Shown here: positions 1-12,155 of the stretch, in pieces
How the letters are laid out: each line of letters opens with the position of its first letter
Numbering within the stretch: the stretch's first letter is position 1
NCBI GenBank assembly: GCA_025403435.1
Contig: CM046339.1
Coordinates: forward strand, 4,604,212-4,668,211
From: Artocarpus heterophyllus
Taxonomy: Eukaryota; Streptophyta; Magnoliopsida; Rosales; Moraceae
Direction: 5' to 3'
DNA length: 64,000 bases
Program-made: the position numbers and the translations under genes
Notes under the pieces: generated by a model
Seen by the model: the letters and a program-made list of their open reading frames with translations, nothing else
Databases searched by the model: none
Told to the model about the DNA's origin: nothing

Positions 1-891
1 TCACTTGTTTTTGCTTCTGTACATGATTTGTAGACTTTGCTTTGAAAAATTCTTGAGGGTACTCCATGGGAGGGGCTAGTTTTCTATGGAAGGAAATGGA
101 ACATGTTTAGTTCATTTTTTTGCATGAATATGGCAAATAAATCTTAACACCTTTTTTGCTTTAGTGACTCATCAAGATTAGTCACCATTTAAACATCATT
201 ACTTGGTTAAAGTTGGCTTACTCTTGGTAAGGTGTGATTTGGCCACATCAAAAGGGTGTGGTGGTAATTTTTTCCACCTTAAAGGTGGCACCTAAATGGG
301 TCTCATATAAACTTTGCACAGTATAAATTTATACTGATAGCATTTTTCTTATGCTGTCAATATATTATTTATATTGTTACAAGCTTATATAGCATTCCTC
401 ACTCATCTATATCCTCAGCACAATATAATTCCTATACTGCTTTAACTTTAAACAGTCTAATTTTGATACTGCTTAACTTTAAACAGTCCAATTACTATAC
501 TACATTACTTTTGGAGTATAATTTTCATACTACATAACTTTATCAATATAATTCCTTACACTACATTATTCCAGTATTGTATCTTTTTTTCATATTTTTA
601 TACAGTATTTTTCTTAAACTATATTTTTTCCTTAGCATTTGTTGCAATACATTTTTGCAACAATTACACTTGCTAGCTTATTTTATGTTCTTCCTTTCTT
701 GTTTAAGACTATGACATGATTTTTAACCTTAAAAATCCTTCTTCTTCTTCTTTTTTTTTTTTTTTTTTTTACTTTTGTGGGATTTATTATAAAAATCAGA
801 TTGAAACAACAATTCTTGTGACACGTATTTTGCTTATCATAATCCTTTAATTATTCTATTTTTAATGCACTAGAAATGCTCGGGTGTTACA
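1..891 (-). repeat. 3' LTR of gypsy element K (partial, runs off window start)
   Basis: About 360-891 aligns by eye with 13640-14109 (shared CACTCATC, CACAATATAATTC, several AACTTTAAACAGTC blocks, CATTTGTTGCAA and the terminal AGAAATG...GGTGT). Read on the minus strand it begins TGTAACACCCGAGC. Bases 1-360 show no clear counterpart in the other LTR; they may be a divergent U3/U5 stretch or another insertion. A poly-T run lies at about 750-770. Confidence 0.7.
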
Positions 892-902
892 ATCTACCCT
901 CC

Positions 903-1040
903 TTAAAAATTTTCGTCCTCAAAAATCGGAACCATCATGGGTAGTTCATCTTCATTTCTTCTTCTTATTTTCGTATTGCTACGTCTACTTTGTGTTTTCA
1001 TCATAAAAATCTTAACAAGCGGTATGCACTTATTTTTTAT
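903..1040 (-). pseudogene. C-terminal tail of chromovirus pol (element K)
   Basis: The minus-strand frame ending in TAA at 905-903 reads ...NEDELPMMVPIFEDENF-stop and stays open upstream to about 1040, where it contains IPLVKI. This resembles the chromovirus C-terminus, in which a 'PLVKV' segment precedes a terminal FEDENF. The polypurine tract AAGGAGGGTAGAT (904-892, minus) follows the stop immediately and abuts the LTR. Only this tail of the polyprotein is recognisable; upstream domains are missing, so it is a remnant. Confidence 0.7.
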
Positions 1041-1787
1041 CATCTTTTTTGTTCATTACATGCTTTCTTGCATAATACTTTCTTAATAAAAACTAAGTTT
1101 CGAACTTGGAACTTTATAAACCTACATCATTTCATTAACATATTCCTTTAAATTGCAACACTACACTTCTACTGTGTGACTTTGATCTTTCAGCATTTAA
1201 GCATAATTCCATCCATCTAAAGTTTGGCATACAACTTACGAATCATTTTCTAGAAAATAAGGATCAAAATCATTCAAACTGCATTATGCTATCAGAAGAT
1301 CAGGGCCATCCAATCACAAAATCCATGATTTTCCAATCCTATATTCATTCTAGAATCACATTTTTCCATAACTTTCTTAAAACATGTTCATTTGTAGCTT
1401 TCACCCTTTGTCCCGTAGGGCTTTTTGCTGACATATTTGACTTCATCATTTACTTTCTTAGTGTCTTTACATAAACAAAACGCAACATTATGTAAGCTTC
1501 TTCTATAATCCACTTATGACTGGTCAGTGGAATCATCGGGTTCCAATGCTTTCGTGCATCAAGACTTCACATAAAAATGTTCTGTTTAAACTAATAGAGC
1601 TATGGAAACTACCAAGTGTACTGGCAAAGCTTCTAATAATGCTGGTGGTGCCTGATTTTGGTGAGTTAACCGTTACAATAATCCTCAAATTTCATGCCTT
1701 TATGAATGACATCTTTCCTACATAAGAGCATTGGGGTTTATAAATTTGACAATTGGTAAAAATATGGCCTATATGTCGAGCGCAACT
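1041..1787. other. Internal remnant of element K, left of copia A
   Basis: AT-rich sequence between the pol tail of K and the insertion point of copia A. I see no conserved domain on either strand; the short open frames here (62 and 69 codons on plus) match nothing I recognise. Its last five bases, CAACT, are the left target-site duplication of A. Confidence 0.5.
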
Positions 1788-3728
1788 TGTTAGACATGTA
1801 TGCTCTATGGAGTAAAATATTGTAATATGTTTGTGGAGAGATTTTATTAATAAAGAATTTATGTATTGTTCATATATCAAATGTTGTCCTCTTTATGTCT
1901 ATATTTGTTGAATGCATGATAAGTAAACAAAAGTCTGAGACTATCGGTCTAAATCTTTAATAATTAGGCATATGATAGACAGAATATGTGAAAGACATGA
2001 TTCTAAAGGTGATGGTCTAAGTCATAAGATTCGTAATCAATGGAATAAAGTTGGGCACTTTATTCGTGCTAAGATTGTTTATGTTGTCTACTTCCCTAAT
2101 GGGAGATGGCTTGTCTTAGCCATCGGAGTTGGACTCTATGAGTAGAAACATTGGTGCATTATCATAGGTGACAATGTATTAGATCGGAACATAAAGTTGA
2201 ACTGATTTGGATCAATAATTCCATCTATGAAAATCAATTCACTTTAGACAATCATATGTGTTGTATCTTAATCCTGAAATGACTAATGGGCCCATTATCT
2301 TGACTTGTATCTTTTGATGTACTAAAGGGTGGCATCTTGACTTTATGATGGTATACATATCGGTACATTGGAGACATGACTCTTGATAGCATAGATTTGT
2401 TATTCATAGATATAGAATCCATAGCTCCATTGGTGGAGTCAATGGTATTCTCTTATATGCATTATCCTATAATTGGAAAACTAGAGCGCTCAACCATTTA
2501 GATGCATAGGTGCAACCGAATGGTATATTGTCTTTAGGTAGTAAGTTTTCTGATGGTGAGATAATGGAATGTAAGATAAAAATAATCGAGAAGGTAAGAT
2601 GGAATTTATCTTTAAGTCGATTATAAATGTCCTATGGTGATACGACACATCATGATATGTCATAGACACTTAGCTAATTTGGAGCTTTGTAATTTTATAT
2701 GGTTTGAGAGTACAACTCTAAGCTTTTAGTGGCATACCGTTAGAGTTGATAATTATAAAACATATATCTAGGATATTTTATTTTATAATTATCTGGAGCT
2801 TGAACTATATGGCTCCATTAGGTCCCTTTTGCGGGATCATAATAAATCCTGTAACAATACAGCGTGCTTTTCCAACAAATTGGTGACTTATGTTAAATTA
2901 TTAGATTGGCTGAAAATCGATAGGATCAGATAATTCATGTCTGTTTATTGGTTGAATTAATTTTGTAAATTAATTCAAGTTAAACTTGTTGAATTATTGG
3001 GAATATTTATTTTCTTTGAGATTACCTAGATATGACTGTTTTAATTAGATAACTTCTCTATTAGGTTATTAGAGTTAAAGTTGAGGCTTTATCTAAAGAA
3101 TCTCAGGTGGAAAATAAAAGATTCTTAGGGATTATATTATCGCAAGTTTGACAGGACGATCAGTTAGTTCTGCTTACCGATGGAGAAAGTTTGATAGGCC
3201 GATCCGTTAGTTCAGCTGCCGATCTAACGATAATTTGATCACACATTTTTGACATGATTTAACCAGAAGTTGATCCAGATTTTAATTTTTGAGGCCTTAT
3301 CTATAATGACCAACCTAGGGGGTGACTTCTATAAATAGGGAGTGGGTTTTCTGAGTTATTTAGATCTGTTGAGAAGTTAAGAGTGAGTATTCTTGTATTA
3401 GATACTCTAAAACTCCTTCAGAGCTATTGTTTACAACCACGAACATTTGCTCTGGGTCTTCTCGATTGGTTAAAAGGATAGTTACCGGTGGAAGAGCTGT
3501 ACAACTTGTACACGCACACATTTTGATTGTGGAAAGAGAATAGCAAAAAAGACTAGTTGGTTGATGCTTTTCTAGAAGGCCTTTCTCGTCACTGATTGCA
3601 GGAGCTCTTTGGCATACAAAGGTTAGTAAGATCTAGTTAATTTATATATATAGCATGTAAACTAGTGTTTTGAAAAATACTCCAATTTAAAATTTTTAAA
3701 AATTCAGCTGCGTACTCGTTTTCCAACA
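1788..3728 (+). repeat. 5' LTR of copia A
   Basis: Begins TGTTAGACATGTATGC and ends TTTTCCAACA (1941 bp). A TATA-like TATAAATA lies at 3330-3337. The U3 GGCAGGCC-type motif cluster lies at about 3150-3230, degenerate here. It carries one copy of the CATGTCTGTTTATCGGTTGAATTAATTT subrepeat, whereas B, C and D carry two. Confidence 0.93.
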
Positions 3729-3730
3729 AT

Positions 3731-3742
3731 TGGTATCAGAGA
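3731..3742 (+). other. Primer-binding site of copia A
   Basis: TGGTATCAGAGA, two bases after the LTR, matches the complement of the 3' end of plant initiator tRNA-Met (TGGTATCAGAGC) at 11 of 12 positions. Minus-strand DNA synthesis would be primed here. Confidence 0.85.
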
Positions 3743-4214
3743 CATGATTTTTACATAAATTTATGATTATGTGATCTTGCTACATATATAAATTATGTGA
3801 TCTTAATCTTTCCTATGCTTGAGTTTAAATTTTTAGATAGTTAGCACTCTAGGATTTTTATACATATTTATATATGTTGTCATGGATTATATGGTAAATA
3901 TTTATCAATTAATTAAAATATTAATTAATTAATTAATTTGTGCCGGTTATGGTTCCTTAGAGGTTAAAATGTGTATCTAAGTTTTTCATGCAATTAGATG
4001 GCGGTCTGTCATCACTGTTTAAGAATTATTATTTTATTTTAAATTTTGTAAAAATTTTTGTAATTAAATAATCATTCGGAACAAAGACGAATCCATAAGA
4101 TAGATGATAGTGCTTACAAAGGTATTTCCTGAGTCTCTAAATTTTTTATGTTTTTGAATTGTTCAAAATAAGATTGAAAAACTACGCAAAAACTATTTTC
4201 TGAAAAAATGTGAA

Positions 4215-4350
4215 TTCTACTCGGTCGGCAGGTCGAACTCTCAAGTTCGGTAGGCCAAAGCTCTAGTTTAGTAGGCCATCCACGAGGCGGGTTTCAGCCA
4301 GCTCTGGCGATAGGCCAAACAACCTTGTTTGGTAGGCAGATCACACAGAT
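4215..4350 (+). repeat. Leader palindrome array of copia A (degenerate)
   Basis: Several spaced, mutated copies of a GTAGGCC/GGCAGG-type motif (TCGGCAGGTCGA, TTCGGTAGGCCAA, TTAGTAGGCCAT, TTTGGTAGGCAGA) lie in the untranslated leader between PBS and gag. The same array is clearer in G (56990-57220) and B. Function unknown. Confidence 0.6.
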
Positions 4351-5006
4351 AGACATGCCAACAAAGAGCTGTGGTTTTCAAAAAAGGTGCATTTTTTGGC
4401 ACAATTTTGATTTTATTTTTGAGACAATTTTGAGAAAAATGAAATTTTGTGACGATCGGAAATAATGAAGCATCTGATATATTCAGGATTGAGGACTTGA
4501 AGGTGAATGCCACATGAAGACGGATACAACTTGAAGATTCAAGGAAGAAGAAACGATAATATGTTTTGATTGATCTCTTGTAATTTTTATTTTCTTTTCT
4601 CTAGGGTGGAACCATAATATTACGGTTGTTTATTATTATTTTGCTTGTGGCTTTGCATGATTGCTTTACTTGTCTGCATTATAATATGATTTGCCATATA
4701 TGTTGATAACATGTCATATAGAATAGGGATTGCTACTTATTAAAAATTGTTCATGCATTTTTTTAAAATAAGACCTTGGTTTCAAAAGATTGAGTGGGAG
4801 AAGTTTTTGGAAGAGAGGACCTATGGCCTCCATCGTTGGTCCATAGGTAACACATGATGGTTTCGATCCCTAGGAAGGGACTTCATCATGTACCAGGTTG
4901 GATCTCCTAAAAGATAAGATATTTTAGCATGATCTATCATTGCACACCCCTAGCTGGCAATTATAGATCATGGATAAAATAATTGAAACAATGGTTATAC
5001 AGTCAA

Positions 5007-5114
5007 GTTAATTTTATTATTAACCTCCCCTAGGAGCTTTGTTAATAAAATTAATGGCCAAAGAAAATGATTATTAATATATGCTAGATTAGACGAGTTC
5101 TGGATGGCATATAT
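5007..5114 (+). other. Twin hairpins upstream of gag, copia A
   Basis: Hairpin 1: left arm TTAATTTTATTATTAAC (from 5008) and right arm GTTAATAAAATTAA (5041-5054), with a CTCCCCTAGGAG inner palindrome between them. Hairpin 2: TTAATATATGC (about 5073) and GGCATATATTTAT (about 5106). Both recur in B, E and G. Their position 200-300 bases before the gag start suggests an RNA element such as a packaging or dimerisation signal; this is inference. Confidence 0.6.
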
Positions 5115-5330
5115 TTATCAAGAGAGGATCCATGGTCCTAATTGAATTTGGCAAGTCTCTCCTAGGTGGCTTGTTGAATTCTGAGTTGGGAATTATCATT
5201 GTAAGGTTGTGATGTTTTTAAGGTTTTGACATATAAACACAATTGTTTGTTTACTAGATTGTGTTATCTTACTAAACTGTTATGGTATGTTTGCTTATGT
5301 TTGATATATAATTCTTTATTGTAGACTAAA

Positions 5331-8300
5331 ATGTCTAAAAATTCTTTATCTTTGACACTCGATAAAAACCAATTGACCAGTGAGAATTAAAATGATTGGA
5401 AGGGGAACCTAAATATCGTCCTGCCTGTGAAAAACTAAAATTTGGCTGACGACACCGTGTCCTCTCAAACCTACCAGAGAATCCACTATTGAGCAAATCC
5501 AAGTGTATGATCGCTGGAAAGATGATAATGATCAGGCCCGGTGTTATGTTATGGCTAGTATGAATAACATACTACAGGCTCAACATAAAGATTATGAGAT
5601 TGCTGAGACTGCGAAGCAGATCTAAAATAATCTTGAAGACATGTTTGGAGGCCAAGCCATAACAAAATAGCAAGGGGCACTTTGGAAACTTTTGAACTGC
5701 AAACAAAGACCAGGGACATCTATGAAGGAGCATATGATGTTGGTCATGGGTTACCTTGTTGAGCCTTAAGCCTATGAAGCTGATATCGATGCCGAGCCAC
5801 AGATAACTATGGTTTTTCAGACTCTGTCAAAGGAATTCATCCCTTTTAGAGTTTCATATAACTTGAGCAATAGATAAAATGAGACCCTAACAAAGTTAAT
5901 AAAGTAGTTACAGGAGTTCAAAAATCTAAATAGGGAAACTCTTGTGGGTGACGAGGCTAACTTGGCAGCTGCATTTGGATCCAACCTTAACCCTGGGATT
6001 GGAAGGAAGCAGAAGGCTAAGAATAGGAAGTATTTTATTACTACAAATGGCAAGAATAAAAAGAAGAAAAAGAAGAATCCGAAGAAGCTCAAGTCCTTTT
6101 ACTATGGGAAGGTCGGGCACATTAAGAAGAATTGCAAGGACTTTTTTTCCCAAGAAGGTAGGTATGATCTTCTGGTTATTGAAACTTGTTTGGTTGAAGA
6201 ATTAAGTGACACTTGGGTCATAGATTCTAAAGCAACCAATCATATTTGTGTTTTTTTGTAAGGGTTCAAGGCAATGAGAAGTCTGCTGCATGAAGACTTT
6301 ACTCTTTAGATGGGTGATGGATCCTTGGTGTTAGCTAAAGCAGTGGGAGATGTCCATCTTCATTTTGATAATTATAGGATTTTAGTTTTGTGAGATTGTT
6401 TTTATGTTCCTAGACTTAAAAGGAATTTAATATTTCTAGCTTGTTTAACGCCTCTCATTCAGTTTCTTTTAATAATAAGGTAGTGATTCGTGTAAACAAA
6501 TCTCTTATTTGTGATGGATGGATGCAAAACAATCTATATTTTTTCAAACCTAAGATAGACTTATTGCTTAACACTGTGGTAAATGATAATAACTCTGAAA
6601 GACTTAAGACTTCTCACTCTAATAAGACCTATCTTTGGCATTTACGATTAGGTCATATTAGCTTAAATAGGATTCAAAGATTGGTAAGAGATGGACCTTT
6701 AAGTCACTTAAAGGTGGAATCTATATCACAATATGAATCTTGTTCGGAGGGTAAAATGACCAAAAGACCATTTGGGTCTAAGGGCAATAGTGTCGAAGGG
6801 GTTCTAGAACTTGTGCTTAGTGACGTTTGCGGTCCCATGAACATCCGGGCACAAGGAGGGTATGAGTACTTCGTCACTTTTATTGATGATTACTCAAGGT
6901 ATGGGTATGTCTACCTAATGCATCACAAAAGCAAAACTTTTGACAAATTCAAGGAGTTTTGGGCAAAAGTGGAAAAGCAATTAGGTAAACATATAAAGGT
7001 ACTTCAATTCGATCAAGGTAGAGAATACCTCTTCGATAAGTTCATGGAACACTTATTAGAGAATGGGATTTTATCTTATTTGACTGCATCAGGCACTCAA
7101 CAATAGAATGACGTAGTTGAGAGAAGGAATAGGACTTTGTTGGATATGGTCAGGTCCATGATGAGTTATTCATCATTGTCTTTATCCTTTTGGGGATATG
7201 CACAACGAACCACATGTTCTTTTGAACAATATGCTTTCAAAATTGGTTCCTAAACCTCCTCACGAGTTGTGAACAGGGAAGAAGACATCCTTAAACCATA
7301 TTCTCATATGGGGATGTCTAGCTCATGTCCTCTATAAAGAAGCAAATAAGTTGGAAGCATGTTCAAAAGTTTGTGTGTTTGTAGGATATCCAAAAGAGAC
7401 TAAAGGGGGTTATTTTTGTAACTCAAAGGAAAATAAAGTCGTGGTTTCTACAAATGTAACTTTCTTGAGGAAAGTTACATGAATGACTTTAAGCCTCAAA
7501 GTAAAGTAGCACTTGAGGAGTTGGGGAATGATTCGATGACTCCGGGGATTTTGGTAGAAACCAACCCAATCAATGTTAAAAAAACAACTGAACAACAACC
7601 TAAGAAGCTTTGTTGCAATGGGAGGATTGGGCATTAACCCAAGAGGTATATGTTCAATGGTGACGCCTTTTGGGCTAAACCGGATGAACATGATAGAGAT
7701 CCTTACACTTATGAAAAGGCTATAGAGGACGTTGATTGAAAACTTTAGACAGAAGCCATAAACATTAAGATGAAGTCTATGGAGACTAATCAGGTCTGTG
7801 AACTTGTGGATTTTCCCAAAGGAGTAAAACCCATAGGGTGTAAGTGGATCTATAAGAGAAAGAGAGGAGCAGATGATAAAGTCGAAACCTTTGAGGCTAG
7901 ACTGGTAGCTAAAGGATGCATGCAAAAGGAAGGAATCGATTACGACAAAACCTTTTCGCCTGTAGCCATGCATAAGTTCATCTGTATTCTCTTGACCATA
8001 GCTGTCACTCTCGATTACAAGATTTAGCAAATGGATGTTAAGACGGCCTTTCTAAATGGCTATCTTAAGGAGTCCATATATACGTTACAGCCAGACGGGT
8101 TCAAGGCTAAGGGTCAAGAGAGTAAAGTTTGTAAGCTGCTAAAGTTAATTTATGTACTTAACCAGGCTTCCCATTCTTGGAACATAAGATTTGATCAGTT
8201 GATCAAGACTCATGGGTTCGATCAAAATATGGACGAACCATGTGTTTACAAACACAGTAAGGATGGGAAGGTGGTTTATCTACTACTCTGTATAGATGAC

Positions 8301-9266
8301 ATTCTGCTAATTGGCAATGACATTGGGATGTTGTCATCAGTCAAATTATGGTTGACCAAAAAGTTTGACATGAAAGACTTGGGTGAAGCCAATTATGTTC
8401 TCGGCATCTAGATATTTCAAGATAGGAAGAACAAAATGATAGCTTTATCCCAGGTGGGCTACATTGATAAAATTCTCGAAAGGTTTGAAATGTAGAATTC
8501 CAAGAAAGGTGGACAACCATCTAGTTCTGGAATTACTCTTTCCAAGAAAGACACACCAAAGTCTAATGAAGAAAGAGAATACATAAGGAAGGTGCGTTAT
8601 GCTTAAGTAGTGGGTAGTCTCATGTATACCATGCTTTGCATATGCCTAGATATTAGTCATGCGGTTAGGATAGTAAGTCGAATCTAGGATCGAACCATTG
8701 GGTTGCGGTCAAGCATATTTTTAAGTACCTAGGAAGGACTCGAGGGTATATGCTTGAATATGCGGGTGAGGATTTAACACTTCTAGGATATACTGATTTG
8801 GATTTTCAATCCTGTCTAGATTCAAGAAGAACGACTTCTGGTTTTGTGTTTAGTCTAGGCGGTGGTGCCATTGTTAGGGGAAGTGTTAAGCAAGATTACA
8901 CTTCAGATTCAACAATGGAAGCCGGTATGTGGCAGCTAGTGAGGCTTCGAAAGAAGCAGTGTGGCTTTGCAAGTTCCTTAGGGATCTTGAGGTAGTTCCT
9001 GGCATGGATAAGGCGGTATTATAGTATTGTGATAGCACTGTAGCGATAGCTAGTGCTAAGGAACCAAGATTTCACAAGAAGAGTAAGCATATTCATCGAA
9101 AGTATCATGTGATAGAGGACTTTATTGAGGGCAGGCATGTTGCTATATGCAAAATCACATCTGAGGATAATTTAGCTGATCCATTCACGAAGACATTAAC
9201 TTCAGGGATTTTCATGAGCAATGTGGAAGCTATGGCGATGCAGAGTATGTCATATTTACTCACTTA
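5331..9266 (+). pseudogene. gag-pol: Copia A gag-pol polyprotein, heavily degenerate
   Basis: The ATG at 5331 aligns with the gag starts of B, C and G. Order: gag (5331-6160) with many stops; degenerate zinc knuckle (about 6096-6140, KSFYYGKVGHIKKNC, where the first cysteine is S and the second is Y); protease motif DSKA in place of DSGA (about 6218); GAG-pre-integrase WHLRLGH with YESC for CESC (6636-6760); integrase (6800-7260, Asp at SDVCGP, Asp at FDQGREY, Glu at VVERRNRT); RT (7770-8415, CIDD in place of YVDD); RNase H (8750-9266). The longest open piece is 6441-7106, ending at a TAG where other copies have Gln. Non-functional. Confidence 0.9.
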
Positions 9267-9281
9267 GTGCGAGTGGGAGAT

Positions 9282-11414
9282 TGTTAGACGTGTATGCCCT
9301 TAGGAGTAAAATGTTGTGATATGTTTTTGGAGACATTTTATCAATAAAGAATTTATTTATTGTTCATATACCAAATGTTGTTCTCTTTATGTTCACATTT
9401 GTTGAATGTATGATAAGTAAACAAAAGTCTAAGACTATCAGTCTACACTTTTAAGAATCAGGCATATGATGGAAAGATTATGTGAAAGAATGATTCCAAA
9501 GGTGGTGGTCTAATTTATAAGATTTGTAATCAAGGGAATAAAGTTGGATACTTTATTCACGCTAAGATTATTATGTTGTCTACATCCTTAATGGGAGATG
9601 GCTTGTTTTGGCCATTGGAGTTGGACTACATGAGTAGAAATATTGGTACATTATCATAGGTGACAATGTATTGGATCAGGACATAAAGTGGAAATGATTT
9701 GGATTAATAATTCCATCTATGCAAGTCAATTCCCTTTAGATAATCATATGTGTTGTATCTTAATCCTGAAATGACTAATGGCCCTGTTATCTTGACTTAT
9801 ATCTTTTGATGTACAAAAGGGTGACATCCTGACTTTATGATGGTATGCATACCAGTATGTTGTAGACATAACTCTTAATAGCATAGACATGTTATTCATA
9901 GATATGGAATCTATAGCTCTATTGGTAGAGTCAATGATATTCTCTTATATGTGTTGTATCTCAATCCTGAAATGATGAATGGCCCCGTTTTCTTGACTTA
10001 TATCTTTTGATGTATAAAAGGGTGACATCCTGACTTTATGATGGTACGCATACCAGTATGTTGTAGACATAACTCTTAATAGCGTAGACATGTTATTCAT
10101 AGATATGGAATCCATAGCTCCATTGGTGGAGTCAATGATATTCTCTTATATGCGTTATCCTGTAATTAAAAAACAAGAGTGCTCAACCATTTGGATGCAT
10201 AAGTGTAACTAAATGGTATACTGTCTTTAGATAGCAAGTTTTCTGATGGTGAAATAAAGGAACGTAAGATAAAAATAATCAAGAAGGTAAGATCGAATTT
10301 ATCCTTAAGTCGATTATAAATATACTATGGGGATACGACACATCATGATATGTCATGAACACTTAACTAATTTAGAGCTGTGTAATTTTGTATGGTTCAA
10401 GAGTGCAACTCTAATCTTTTAGTAGAGCAGTGTTAGAGTTGATACTTATAAAACATGTATCTAAGATATTGTATTTTATAATGATCTAAAGCTTGAACTA
10501 TATAGGTCCGCTAGGTTCCTTTTGCTAACTCATAATAAATCCTGTAACGATATGGTGTACTTTTTCAATAAATTTGTAACTTATGTGAACTTATTAGATT
10601 GGCTAAAATTTGATAGGATGAGATAATTTATGTCTGTTTATCGATTGAATTAATTTTTTAAATTAATTCAAGATAAACTTGTTTGATTATTGAAAATATT
10701 ATTTTCGTTGAGATTACCTAGATATAACTTTTTTAATCAGATAACTTCTCTATTGGGTTATTTGAATTAAAGCTAAGGCTCTATGGAAAGAATATCGGGT
10801 CGGAAGTAATGATTCTCAGGGATTATAATATAGCAAGTTAAGCATGCCGATTAGTCAGTTCAACCTACCGATGGAGCAAGTTCGGTAGGCCAATTTGTTA
10901 GTTTAGCCTGCCGATCTAAGGATAATTTGATCATGTGTTTTTGACTCGATTTTATCAAAAGTTGATCCAGATTCGAAGGCCTTATCTGATAATGACCAAC
11001 CTAAGGGACGACCTCTATTAATTGTGAGTGAGTTTTCTGAGTTATTTAGATCAATTGAGAAGTTAAGAATGAGTACTATTGTGTTAGATACTCTAAAACT
11101 CCTTGAGTGCTATTGTTCACAATCATGAACCTTTGCTTTGGGTCTTCTCAATTGGTTGGAAGGAGAGTCTTGGTGAAGGAGCTGTACAACTTGTGCCCAC
11201 ATACATTTTGATCGTGGATAGAGAATAGCAAGGAAGACCAATTGGTTGAGGCTCTTTTGGAAGGCCTTTCTCTTCATTGATTACAGGAGCTCTTTGGCAT
11301 GCAAAGGTTAGCAAGATCTAGTTAATTTATGTATATAACATGTCAAACTAGTGTTTTGGAAAATACTCTGATTTAAAATTTTTAAAAATTTCACTGTGTA
11401 CTCGTTTTCCAACA
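9282..11414 (+). repeat. 3' LTR of copia A, with internal duplication
   Basis: Begins TGTTAGACGTG right after the PPT GAGTGGGAGAT and ends TTTTCCAACA (2133 bp). The excess of about 190 bp over the 5' LTR is explained by a 201-bp tandem duplication at 9748-10149. It has a single U3 subrepeat, as in the 5' LTR. Confidence 0.92.
9748..10149 (+). repeat. 201-bp tandem duplication inside the A 3' LTR
   Basis: Unit 1 is 9748-9948 and unit 2 is 9949-10149. Both contain TGTTGTATCT.AATCCTGAAATGA, GGGTGACATCCTGACTTTATG, ACCAGTATGTTGTAGACAT and GATATTCTCTTATATG. The break joins CTTATATG to CATATGTGTTG, a TATATG/CATATG microhomology. The 5' LTR of the same element lacks it, so it arose after insertion or during reverse transcription. 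Confidence 0.9.
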
Positions 11415-12139
11415 TAACTGTCATGGTAAACATGGATACCACTATCATAAGGCTCTCCCATACTCCTTATCAAAAATATTAGAGTCACTTGAAGAGTCGT
11501 TTCTGACTTAACTAGGCTTTAACGAGGCCATTTGATGCTCAATTTAATCATCATCGATGCTGTCATCATGATCGTGGTTCCCATCTAGGTTGTTGCATGC
11601 TCCTTAGCGTATCTCAACTCAGCTACAGAAAGCTCAAGCTCGAAAAGATCGCATAATTCGTCATCTAACTTCAAGTTGCTCTCAAGCACTCTACTCCATA
11701 AGACACCGAAAAACATTTTTGGGCCTCCATTTTTCCATTATTTGGACATGCTTTCCTTGTTTTACGTGCAGTCAAACAAAAAGACTTCTAACGAAGTAAG
11801 ATTCTCTCTAATAGGGATCACCATTGTGGGCGAAACATTGTAACATATCGTATGCTCCTCCTCTTGATTGTGAGCAATCGGGTCAATCATTAACCACATT
11901 TGATACCACCAATTGACGATGACTACAGTCGACTTATGGAAACATTATAATACGTAATATTACGTTCGTCCCTTGACCTTCACTTTCTCCTTGCTCATCT
12001 AGGAGTACAAACATCAAGGGCTATGTACCTGGTGTTAACACATAATCGTTAAATACTAATTTTTCTTCTTACTTAACTTACTTACTTGAGCTACGGTGAA
12101 GTAGACATATGACAGAGCAAAATGGGATGATAGGAAACC
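11415..12139. other. Leader/internal remnant of gypsy element K, right of copia A
   Basis: Starts with TAACT, the right target-site copy of element A. It lies between A and the K primer-binding site, so on the minus strand it is the leader and possibly the gag region of K. The minus-strand frame around 11630-11680 has a short acidic open stretch but nothing I can name. No intact coding frame. Confidence 0.5.
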
Positions 12140-12151
12140 GCTTTGGTACCA
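12140..12151 (-). other. Primer-binding site of gypsy element K
   Basis: On the minus strand TGGTACCAAAGC, followed by GGTTTCC, matches the initiator tRNA-Met site TGGTATCAGAGC at 10 of 12 positions. It lies four bases from the LTR end. It fixes the orientation of K as minus. Confidence 0.75.
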
Positions 12152-12155
12152 ACTA

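Larger units (their letters stand above)
1788..11414 (+). mobile_element. Copia element A (Angela-like), full structure, decayed
   Basis: A 9.6-kb Ty1/copia element with both LTRs, PBS, gag-pol remnant and PPT (GTGGGAGAT before 9282). The flanking five bases are CAACT on the left and TAACT on the right, a target-site duplication with one change. It lies inside gypsy element K. The Angela assignment rests on the LTR start (TGTTAGACATG.ATGC), the roughly 2-kb LTR, the gag start (DKNQLT.EN.NDW) and the protease-integrase-RT-RNase H order. Gag is riddled with stops, more than in B or G, and the LTRs belong to the one-subrepeat class. Both suggest an older copy. Confidence 0.92.

Noticed and set aside
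5817..6153. Minus-strand open frames opposite copia A gag (and similar ones at 19324, 31720, 48271, 58653)
   Set aside because: They are shadows of the lysine-rich gag linker, which reads as phenylalanine/leucine-rich on the other strand. They look like membrane proteins but recur only because gag recurs.
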